NCBI GenBank assembly: GCA_002336405.1
Contig: DDEJ01000045.1
Coordinates: 1-17,239 of the forward strand
Direction: 5' to 3'
DNA: 17,239 nucleotides
DNA from: Rhodobacteraceae bacterium UBA1957
GTDB lineage: Bacteria > Pseudomonadota > Alphaproteobacteria > Rhodobacterales > Rhodobacteraceae
Below, in pieces: positions 1-6,309 of the stretch (position 1 is its first letter; each line of letters opens with the position of its first letter). The position numbers and the translations under genes are program-made. Under the pieces are notes generated by a model. The model had not been told where the DNA came from. It ran no database searches and was given only the letters and a program-made list of their open reading frames with translations.

Positions 1-636
1 AGAGTTTGTCACAATAAGTGGCCACAAAAAATTATTCCAATGGGTAGAAACAGAAAATAGAGCATAGGCCAGATAGGTCGGTTTTGCCAGAGGAACGTAA
101 ACTTTAATTAAAATCCCAAACCAGCTGCAACCCTCAATTCGAGCGGCTTCGTGCAATTCGATGGGGACAGACTTAAACGCCTGCCGCATCAAAAAGATGC
201 CAAAAGCGCTGGCCATATACGGCATGCCGACGCCCAGCACACTGTCGAACAGCCCGAGCCGTGACACCATGGCATAGTTTTCAACAATCAGCACTTCAGG
301 AAGAATGAAAAGCTGCAACAACACCAGAATAAACACCAAATCCTTACCGGGGAATTTCACTTGCGCAAAGGCAAACCCGGCCAGAGTGGTGATGATAAAC
401 TGACCAATCAATACCACGGTGACCAAAACAAACGTGTTACGAAAATATTTCAGCCAGGGCGCGCCCTCCCAGGCGATGCGGAAATTATCCAAGGTCCAGC
501 TTGATGTGAGGTTGAAATTAACAGCATCCGACGTGGTGTGAAACGCGGCCCAAAAGGCAAATAGCAAAGGCGCCACCCAGATGATTGCCAGCAAGATTGC
601 CCCAAAGCTATCAAGGGTTTGGTACAGCCGGTTCAT
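1..636 (-). CDS. ABC sugar/polyol transporter permease, MalG/UgpE type (partial, cut by left edge)
   Basis: Second inner-membrane permease of a carbohydrate-uptake (CUT1-type) ABC importer. The 212 codons in the window begin MNRLYQTLDS and stay open to base 1, so the C-terminus lies outside. An early membrane segment (FGAILLAIIWVAPLLFAFWA) is followed by further hydrophobic segments. The permease-to-ATPase coupling loop reads ELHEAARIEGCSWFGI, an EAA motif, and the visible end HWNNFLWPLIVTNS is typical of MalG/UgpE-type proteins. The ATG at 634-636 overlaps the TGA of the upstream permease by 4 bp (ATGA), implying translational coupling and a paired permease. The family assignment is firm; the transported substrate is not determined by this sequence. 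Confidence 0.9.
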   Translation of the reverse strand, partial: MNRLYQTLDSFGAILLAIIWVAPLLFAFWAAFHTTSDAVNFNLTSSWTLDNFRIAWEGAPWLKYFRNTFVLVTVVLIGQFIITTLAGFAFAQVKFPGKDLVFILVLLQLFILPEVLIVENYAMVSRLGLFDSVLGVGMPYMASAFGIFLMRQAFKSVPIELHEAARIEGCSWFGILIKVYVPLAKPTYLAYALFSVSTHWNNFLWPLIVTNS

Positions 637-1526
637 TGGTAGTGTGTCCTTTTTTCCATATAGAAAAATTGGATCGCTGCCACAATTCCAAGGGCAAGTA
701 AGATCAGAATTGTCAGCGCCGCGGCATGGGGTGCGTCAAAAAACGCGAAAGCCATTTCCCAGATGTAGTACAAAATCAATTTGGAGGCATCTGATGGCCC
801 CCCTTTGGTCAGGATAAACAGATGATCGATCAGTTTTACCGAATTGATAAGGGCATTTACCATGATAAATAGTGTCGTTGGCATAAGCAATGGCAGCACA
901 ATGCGCCGCGTATAGGTCCAGCGGCTGGCGCCCTCGATATCGGCGGCCTCTTTGAGGTCGGTGGGGATGGTCTGCAGTGCGGCCAGATAAAAAATCATGA
1001 AAAAGCCAGCTTCTTTCCAGATTGTCACGATGATCACCGCCCAAAGCGCGGTCTCGGGCTGGCCCAGCCAATTGACCGAAGGCAGACCAAACAGCGCGCC
1101 GATCTGGTCCAGAACACCAAAGCCGGGAGTGTAGAAGAACAGCCAAAGGTTGGCTGCTGCGATCATTGGCAGCACGGTGGGCGTGAAATAGGCGGTGCGG
1201 ACAAAGCCGCGGGCCGAAATCTTGGAATTGGCCCAAAGCGCCATCGCGAGGGCGAAGAAGATCGAGACAGGTATGGTAACGCCCGCATAAAGAAGATTGT
1301 TTTTGACCACCAACCAAAAGGTTGGGTCTTGCATCAGATCAAGATAGTTCTCGGGACCGACAAACTCGCTTGGTTTACGCCGTGTGCCCCGGGAAAACAG
1401 GCTTGACCAAAGCGTTGCCAGCGAAGGGTAAAAAGCAAAAAATGTTAACAAGAGCGCAGCGGGGCTGAGCAATAGCCAGCCGTAAATGGCTTGGCGGCGG
1501 CGTTCAAGATTAGCAGTATTGCGCAT
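633..1526 (-). CDS. ABC sugar/polyol transporter permease, MalF/UgpA type
   Basis: First inner-membrane permease of the same importer, 297 residues, the usual length for UgpA-like proteins. After a short basic N-terminus (NLERRRQ) comes a membrane segment at about residues 15-37, then a periplasmic loop and further membrane segments from about 75 onward. The coupling loop EAADIEGASRWTYTRRIVLP (193-212) is a clear EAA motif. ATG at 1524-1526 follows only a weak A-rich ribosome binding region (AAAAAGAAT). A 68-bp gap containing a strong stem-loop separates it from the binding-protein gene. It should form a heterodimer with the permease that overlaps its stop codon. Substrate unknown, perhaps a glycerol-phosphate or polyol compound given the GlpR-like regulator in the operon. 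Confidence 0.92.
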   Translation of the reverse strand: MRNTANLERRRQAIYGWLLLSPAALLLTFFAFYPSLATLWSSLFSRGTRRKPSEFVGPENYLDLMQDPTFWLVVKNNLLYAGVTIPVSIFFALAMALWANSKISARGFVRTAYFTPTVLPMIAAANLWLFFYTPGFGVLDQIGALFGLPSVNWLGQPETALWAVIIVTIWKEAGFFMIFYLAALQTIPTDLKEAADIEGASRWTYTRRIVLPLLMPTTLFIMVNALINSVKLIDHLFILTKGGPSDASKLILYYIWEMAFAFFDAPHAAALTILILLALGIVAAIQFFYMEKRTHYQ

Positions 1527-1560
1527 TATACAATTAATATTCTTTTTAGGTTAGAGCCGG

Positions 1561-1583
1561 GCACCGGCATAGTATGCCGGTGC
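1561..1583 (-). promoter_or_regulatory. Stem-loop after the binding-protein gene (mRNA stabiliser or attenuator)
   Basis: The bases form a perfect 10-bp inverted repeat, GCACCGGCAT / ATGCCGGTGC, with a 3-base loop. It begins 11 bases past the stop codon of the solute-binding-protein gene. No U-run follows on the minus strand, so it is not a standard intrinsic terminator. In ABC operons such hairpins often protect the binding-protein mRNA and lower read-through into the permease genes; that role here is inferred. Confidence 0.7.
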
Positions 1584-1594
1584 CTGAAGGGAAT

Positions 1595-2857
1595 TTATTG
1601 ATAGGCTTTAAGCAACCGTTCGGCCGCCGCTTGCGCATCTCCTAGTGCGTCTGCGGGTGATTTGGCCCCGGTCAGCGCAGATTGGATGGCGTTGTTCAAA
1701 CCATCACGCACACGGGCAGTCTCAAAGGTTGAGAACTCGGCCACAGCGTGTTGCAGTTGGTTGCGGGCCACCAAGGCGGGTGGGAACGACGCGGTATAGT
1801 CTTTCAGAGCCTGAGTTTCATAGGCAGCTTGAGACACGCCCATATATCCTGTTGCGATCGACCATGCCGCTGCCTGCTCGGGTGCGGTCATATATTTGAT
1901 CAATTTCAGAGCTGCAGCTTTCTCTTCGTCGCTGGTGTCTTTGAACAGATAGAAGTTGCCACCACCGGTTGGTGAACCAAGCCGCTCGTTTCCGGGCAAC
2001 ATTGCCACACCGAAATCAAAAGATGCGTTTTTCTTAACCGCAGTGAGATTGCCGGTAGAGTGCCACATCATTGCGGTTTGGCCCTCTAAGAATGCTTGGC
2101 GCAATGTGCCCCATTCAACAGTGCCGGTGGGCATGATGCCGTGCTCGGCCGACAGTGATTTCCAAAACTCAAGCGTATCGACAACTTTGGGGTCGTCAAA
2201 ATATGTGGTCAGACCATCGCCTGCCATCAGCTCTTTGCCATTCTGGATCGCAAGGGCTTGGAACATCCAATACGGATATCCTGTAGAGGGGATCATCAGC
2301 CCGTGTGTGCCGTCTTTGGTCAGGGTTTTGCCCATTGAGATCAGCTCGTCCCACGTGGTGGGCGCTTTTTCTGGGTCAAGCCCCGCCGCCCGGAACATGT
2401 CTTTGTTGTAATAGGCCACGATTGTCGATCTCTGGAACGGGACGCCCCAGGTCTTGCCTTCAATTGCGCCGTTCGCCATCAGCGCGGGATAAAAACCGCC
2501 CAACCAGGCTTTTTCGGCGTCGCTGCTGACCACGTCATCGAACGGCACCACCAGATCTTGCTCGATCAGGTCATAGGCATCGATTGAAAACATCACTGCC
2601 AGTTGCGCCGGCTCGCCAGAGTTCAGCGCCGACAAAGCCCGCACGCGGGTGTCATCATAGTTGCCAGAATAGATCGCATTGACCTTAATGTCGGGGTTTG
2701 CGGCTTCAAAGCCTGCGACGATCCCGTCCACTACGGTGGTCAGCGATCCGCCAACCGCGATGGGATAATACATCGTCAGCTCTGTCTCGGCCTTTGCCGG
2801 GAGCGCAAGACTGAGCGCGCCTGACAAGACCACGGCTAAATGTTTCGAAAAAGACAT
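1595..2857 (-). CDS. ABC transporter periplasmic solute-binding protein (family 1, UgpB-like)
   Basis: Periplasmic ligand-binding component, 420 residues. A Sec signal peptide is visible (hydrophobic core about residues 7-20, probable cleavage after AKA at 21-23). The mature protein starts ETELTMYYPIAVGG and continues with a type-1 extracellular solute-binding fold: VDGIVAGFEAANPDIKV near 45-60, and YSGNYDDTRVRAL, which resembles the UgpB segment YKGNYEQN. The C-terminal part (LKLIKYMTAPEQAAAWS) is also typical of the family. A strong ribosome binding site GGAGGA lies a few bases before the ATG. It sits between the ATPase gene (85 bp gap) and the permeases. The canonical UgpB opening (FWHAM/FWHS) is absent, so sn-glycerol-3-phosphate is only one candidate; other polyols or sugar phosphates are possible. 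Confidence 0.9.
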   Translation of the reverse strand: MSFSKHLAVVLSGALSLALPAKAETELTMYYPIAVGGSLTTVVDGIVAGFEAANPDIKVNAIYSGNYDDTRVRALSALNSGEPAQLAVMFSIDAYDLIEQDLVVPFDDVVSSDAEKAWLGGFYPALMANGAIEGKTWGVPFQRSTIVAYYNKDMFRAAGLDPEKAPTTWDELISMGKTLTKDGTHGLMIPSTGYPYWMFQALAIQNGKELMAGDGLTTYFDDPKVVDTLEFWKSLSAEHGIMPTGTVEWGTLRQAFLEGQTAMMWHSTGNLTAVKKNASFDFGVAMLPGNERLGSPTGGGNFYLFKDTSDEEKAAALKLIKYMTAPEQAAAWSIATGYMGVSQAAYETQALKDYTASFPPALVARNQLQHAVAEFSTFETARVRDGLNNAIQSALTGAKSPADALGDAQAAAERLLKAYQ

Positions 2858-2942
2858 ATGTTCCTCCAGTTTTTGAACGTTTCGTAGTGTGTTTTGTTAG
2901 TGGTTGCGCGCCACTGGTAACTGTGGCGTTCTTAGTTATTAT

Positions 2943-3956
2943 TTATAACCGATCCCCGAATTCATCAAAGATATGAATATCTTGATCATCAAAGTTGATC
3001 TCGACAGCCTGTCCCTGTTCGATGTGTTGTAGTCCCGGTAATTTCAGTGTCAGCCCCTTAGCTTTCAGATGCTCTAACCCGATAAAGGTTTCAGCGCCTA
3101 AAAACTCGGCGTCCGTGACGCGGCATTGCAGGCGCCCTGCGCCAGATGCGGCCAGGGTGATATGCTCGGCCCGGATGCCGAGGGTCTGGTTTGCATCAAA
3201 TCCCGCCAGCGCACTGCCCTGTATCAAAGCCATTGGTGGTGCGCCGATAAATTCTGCAACAAAGGTATTGCTTGGGGCATTATACAACTGCTCTGGCGTG
3301 CCGCTTTGCTGGATACGTCCATCTTTCATCAAAACAACTGTATCTGCCATGCTCATGGCTTCTGTCTGGTCATGGGTGACATACACCACCGTCATGCCAA
3401 GCTCTTTCTGCAGTTTTTTGATGTCTTTGCGGACGGAATGGCGCAGTTTGGCGTCAAGGTTCGACAGTGGCTCATCCATCAAGCACAGCGGCTGCCCGGC
3501 CACGATCGCCCGCGCCAAAGCCACGCGCTGGCGTTGACCGCCAGAAAGCGCCGCTGGTTTGCGGCTTGCATAGTCGCCCAAACCTGTGATCTCGAGTGCC
3601 CGATTTAGTTTTTCTGTCCGTTCAGCCTTGGGAACACGCCGTACTTTCATACCAAACATTACGTTTTCGGCGACTGACAGATGCGGAAACAGCGCGTAAG
3701 ATTGAAACACCATCGATAGGTTGCGATCAGAGGCCGCGCTGCCGGTCACATCGACCCCGGCGATGGTAATCTGCCCCTCATCGGGGACTTCCAATCCTGC
3801 CAACAGACGCAGCGTGGTGGATTTGCCGCAACCGGAAGGCCCAAGCAGTGCCACAAAGGTCCCGCGCGGAATATCAAGGTTGATATCCTCGACACCCAAC
3901 GCGCCATCCCAGCGCTTGGCGATGCCATTCAGACTGACAAACGGAGTGGTATTCAT
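2943..3956 (-). CDS. ABC transporter ATP-binding protein, MalK/UgpC type
   Basis: Cytoplasmic ATPase that powers the importer, 337 residues from MNTTPFVSLNG. Domains seen: Walker A GPSGCGKST (39-47), Q-loop FQSYALFPHLS (84-94), signature LSGGQRQRVALARA (138-151), Walker B PLCLMDEP (156-163), D-loop SNLDAK, and switch histidine in YVTHDQTEA (192-200). A C-terminal regulatory OB/TOBE region (about 235-337) includes FIGAPPMALIQG and LGIRAEHI, typical of MalK/UgpC. I chose the ATG at 3954-3956 because it overlaps the repressor's TGA by 4 bp and the protein then starts where the family does. An upstream in-frame ATG at 4034 would add 26 unrelated residues inside the repressor gene. Co-translation with the repressor is likely. 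Confidence 0.93.
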   Translation of the reverse strand: MNTTPFVSLNGIAKRWDGALGVEDINLDIPRGTFVALLGPSGCGKSTTLRLLAGLEVPDEGQITIAGVDVTGSAASDRNLSMVFQSYALFPHLSVAENVMFGMKVRRVPKAERTEKLNRALEITGLGDYASRKPAALSGGQRQRVALARAIVAGQPLCLMDEPLSNLDAKLRHSVRKDIKKLQKELGMTVVYVTHDQTEAMSMADTVVLMKDGRIQQSGTPEQLYNAPSNTFVAEFIGAPPMALIQGSALAGFDANQTLGIRAEHITLAASGAGRLQCRVTDAEFLGAETFIGLEHLKAKGLTLKLPGLQHIEQGQAVEINFDDQDIHIFDEFGDRL

Positions 3957-4732
3957 AGGTGTGGAACTCCGACAATTTCTATCTGGTCGTGAAAGCTGTT
4001 CAGAATGGGGGAGAAGTTGTTTTCCGGCATGCAATCCACCAAAACTTGATCAACTTGTGAAATATGGCCTCCAACCGCAGGCGCAGACCGGCCGAATTTG
4101 CTACTGTCTGTTACCAATATAGAGGTTCGACAATTCTGCCTGATCGCCTCTCTTGTGCGCACTTCGCTGTTGTGGAAATCAAGCATCGCGCCATCTTCAG
4201 CGATGCCCGCAACGCCAAAAATACCGAAATCAGCTCGGTAATTTGAAAAGATTGACACCGCTTCTTCACTTTGAATATCACGGTCTGGAAGGCGCATTTC
4301 GCCTCCGGGCAGAATAATTCGGTTGGTTACCTCATGGCTGAGGGCCATTGCGGCATTGAGATTGTTGGTGACAATCGTCAGGTGCTTTTTGTCGCGCAAA
4401 GCTTCTGCCACCATCATTGGTGTGGTGCCAATTGAAACAAAGATTGTTGCATTATCGGGGATTTTTTTGGCGGCATTGACAGCGACAGCGCGTTTGCCGT
4501 CAAGGTTTGTTGTGCTGCGCTGTTGATAGGTGGTGTTAAGTTGCTGTTCAAAGAGCTCCGCCCCGCCGTGGCGGCGTCTCAACTGGTTATCATCACATAG
4601 ATGGTTGATGTCACGCCGTATGGTTTGTCCAGAGACCGCAAGTTTTTCAGCCAATAGTTCTACTGAGACGATTTTCATCTGTCGGGTCAGTTGCATAATC
4701 TGGTTGCGGCGATACTTTTTTTTCTGCGACAC
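3953..4732 (-). CDS. glpR: DeoR-family transcriptional repressor, GlpR-like
   Basis: Likely repressor of the ABC operon it heads, 259 residues. The N-terminal DeoR helix-turn-helix is seen at IVSVELLAEKLAVSGQTIRRDINHL (about 21-45), followed by RRRHGGAEL. The C-terminal sensor domain contains IGTTPMMVAEAL, LTIVTNNLNAAMAL, IILPGGEMR, DFGIFGVAGIAEDGAMLDF, EVRTREAI and DSSKFGR, which match E. coli GlpR closely and suggest a glycerol-3-phosphate-like or other phosphorylated effector. The start is a GTG (4730-4732) with a weak ribosome site; it gives an N-terminus of GlpR length, whereas the ATG at 4694-4696 would trim the first helix. Its stop overlaps the ATPase start (ATGA). Autoregulation through the AT-rich upstream gap is plausible. 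The exact effector is inferred from similarity. Confidence 0.85.
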   Translation of the reverse strand: MSQKKKYRRNQIMQLTRQMKIVSVELLAEKLAVSGQTIRRDINHLCDDNQLRRRHGGAELFEQQLNTTYQQRSTTNLDGKRAVAVNAAKKIPDNATIFVSIGTTPMMVAEALRDKKHLTIVTNNLNAAMALSHEVTNRIILPGGEMRLPDRDIQSEEAVSIFSNYRADFGIFGVAGIAEDGAMLDFHNSEVRTREAIRQNCRTSILVTDSSKFGRSAPAVGGHISQVDQVLVDCMPENNFSPILNSFHDQIEIVGVPHL

Positions 4733-5240
4733 TCAAGAATCTTTCAATTTTGTCCACTTGATCATAACTTATGGTTGCTAAATGTCAATTCGAAAGCTGA
4801 GATACGAAAAATAGGATCAAATTTTCTAGTTTTTAATCAAATGATCATTTTGAAGGCCGGTGTTTATTGTATTTTGACACCTCACGATTGCGCAATGCTC
4901 CGCTCGATGTTCTGTCTGTTTAGGCAATTGGTATTTTCCATTAAAGCGCCGCACGTTTGCGCTGCATTCGGGTGTTTTGGCACGTTGATTTTGCGCACGT
5001 ATCTACCCGTTGTGACAAATATATTTGTTTTAGAAATATCTGCAGGGTCTATTGGCTTATTGGGGTTTTGTCAGCATGGTGGAGTGAGCTTTGTAGCCAT
5101 GCGGCCTTTGAACAGGCCCTCTGTTTGAGCGACTTGTAGATCGGACTCTTTGGCGGTGGTTGACCGCTGTTGCGCCGATGTCTGTGCCTAAAAACGTGAT
5201 GCAAAAATAGGCTGGACGGGCCTTTGAAAGAGAGTGGACT
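4733..5240. other. 508-bp AT-rich intergenic region with short palindromes
   Basis: This gap lies between the minus-strand glpR-like gene and the plus-strand EamA gene, so it should hold both promoters. I see no convincing protein gene: the longest open frames here have atypical composition and overlap the neighbouring starts. It contains a 12-bp perfect palindrome AAATGATCATTT (4839-4850), a second TGATCA (4759-4764), two CGAAA words 14 bp apart (4791-4795 and 4805-4809), and a 14-bp perfect palindrome ACAAATATATTTGT (5015-5028). Two small 5-bp-stem hairpins lie nearer the EamA start (about 5103-5118 and 5153-5167). The palindromes are candidate operators; none was identified with a known consensus. 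Confidence 0.5.
5015..5028. promoter_or_regulatory. Perfect 14-bp palindrome, candidate operator
   Basis: ACAAATATATTTGT is its own reverse complement. It lies 213 bp upstream of the EamA-family gene and about 280 bp upstream of the glpR-like start. The slightly longer word TGACAAATATATTTG (5013-5027) recurs with one mismatch upstream of the M20D amidohydrolase gene (15390-15404), which supports a protein-binding role. The binding factor is unknown. Confidence 0.4.
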
Positions 5241-6143
5241 GTGCCGGTTGATACCCCCGACATGACGGTAGTACCCCGCCGGGTTTATGCAATGTGGTTG
5301 ATGGTCGTGGGGTCAGTGTTGATCAGCTTTACCGGTCTGGTGATCCGCAACATGGAGGTGGCAACCGCCTTACATGTAAATTTTTATCGTGCGATAGCCT
5401 TTATTTTGGCGGTTTTTCTGGTGATGCTTATCCGCTATCGGCGAGACACCGGTCACCAAATTCTGAAGGTCGGGCGCCCCGGTTTGTTGGCTGGCAGTTT
5501 TCTGGCGGCTGCCGGCATATGTGTGTTGCAGGCGATTACCAATACAACGGTTGCGGCGACGCTGTTTATTTGCAGCGCCATTCCCTTTATCACCGCAGCC
5601 CTTGCTTGGGTTTTTCTACGTGAGACACCGCAAAAATCAACATTGATCACTATGTGTGTGGCGGCATTGGGGGTCTTTGTGATGATTTCGGGTGGATCAG
5701 GCAGCGGATCGATTTACGGGAACTTGCTGGCGCTGATGACCGCGCTTTGTTTTTCGGGATTTGCGGTTGTGGTGCGTCGTCACCGCAATGTGGAAATGTT
5801 ACCGGCGCTGTTGATTTCCGGATCGATCATTGCTGCGGTCACTCTGCCGTTGCTTTGGGGGCAGTTAGTGGTGCCATGGAGGGATGTGATTTTGTGCTTT
5901 GTGTTGGGAGGGTTCATCTCGGCCCTGCCAAATATTTTGTTTATTATTGCTTCGCGCCATCTGGTCGCGGCCGAGCTTACTTTGTTTATGTTGCTCGAAT
6001 TTGCGCTGGGGCCGGTTTGGGTCTGGTTGTTCATCAACGAAATTCCGGCACGCTGGACCGTGGTCGGCGGTTCTATGGTGATCGGGTCGGTTTTGTTTCG
6101 CGTGATGTTCGAGTTGCGCCAGAACCGCCGCAACCAAAGCTGA
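5241..6143 (+). CDS. EamA/DMT-superfamily membrane transporter
   Basis: Inner-membrane permease of the drug/metabolite transporter superfamily, 300 residues with about ten hydrophobic segments in two EamA repeats (about 18-150 and 158-292). Seen features include the first-repeat entry GSVLISFTGLVIRNM, the NTTVAATLFICSAIPFITAALAWVFLRE segment (101-128) with the characteristic glutamate after the arginine, and the second-repeat equivalent ELTLFMLLEFALGPVWVWLFINE. A GTG start at 5241 is preferred: a purine-rich GAAAGAGAG lies just upstream, while the next ATG (5262) has none. Monocistronic, and convergent with the sulfolactate operon. The family exports or imports amino acids and other small metabolites. 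The substrate cannot be told from sequence, and a link to sulfonate or ABC-substrate metabolism is unproven. Confidence 0.9.
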   Translation: MPVDTPDMTVVPRRVYAMWLMVVGSVLISFTGLVIRNMEVATALHVNFYRAIAFILAVFLVMLIRYRRDTGHQILKVGRPGLLAGSFLAAAGICVLQAITNTTVAATLFICSAIPFITAALAWVFLRETPQKSTLITMCVAALGVFVMISGGSGSGSIYGNLLALMTALCFSGFAVVVRRHRNVEMLPALLISGSIIAAVTLPLLWGQLVVPWRDVILCFVLGGFISALPNILFIIASRHLVAAELTLFMLLEFALGPVWVWLFINEIPARWTVVGGSMVIGSVLFRVMFELRQNRRNQS

Positions 6144-6209
6144 TACCGTGCATGCAACCGACCTGCTGCGGGGGGCTGTGGCTCTGGCCAGGGTTGAGTG
6201 ACTTTCCTG

Positions 6210-6247
6210 TTGGGGGTGGCTGTGCGGCATAGATGAGCCGTCCCCAA
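6210..6247. terminator. 12-bp stem-loop between convergent genes
   Basis: TTGGGGGTGGCT (6210-6221) can pair with AGCCGTCCCCAA (6236-6247): 12 bp including two G-U wobbles when read as plus-strand RNA, with a 14-base loop. It lies between the convergent EamA gene and the TTT permease gene. There is no clear U-run on either side, so it would be a non-canonical terminator or an mRNA 3'-end stabiliser. Confidence 0.4.
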
Positions 6248-6309
6248 TACACGGTCAACCGCCCGACAAAACCACAGGCCTGTCGTGCGTTTCAGATTGC
6301 TATGTCCCG

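Noticed and set aside
3957..4034. 26-residue N-terminal extension of the ABC ATPase
   Set aside because: It would lie wholly inside the repressor coding sequence and has no family similarity; the ATGA-coupled start at 3956 is better.
4691..5128. 145-codon plus-strand open frame over the intergenic gap
   Set aside because: It begins inside the glpR-like gene on the opposite strand. Its composition is odd (rich in Cys, Phe and His with no family pattern), and it overlaps the palindromes of a likely promoter region.
5057..5263. 68-codon minus-strand open frame before the EamA gene
   Set aside because: It overlaps the EamA start and shows no recognisable domain; the low-complexity Arg/Ser-rich stretch is typical of a non-coding frame.
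5654..6232. 192-codon plus-strand frame overlapping the EamA gene
   Set aside because: It lies in another frame of a clear ten-helix transporter, and its translation is Cys/Gly/Arg-rich without family features.
6274..6283. 10-bp palindrome ACAGGCCTGT between convergent genes
   Set aside because: No loop or U-run, and the neighbouring 12-bp stem at 6210-6247 is a better structural candidate; a 10-bp palindrome alone is weak evidence.
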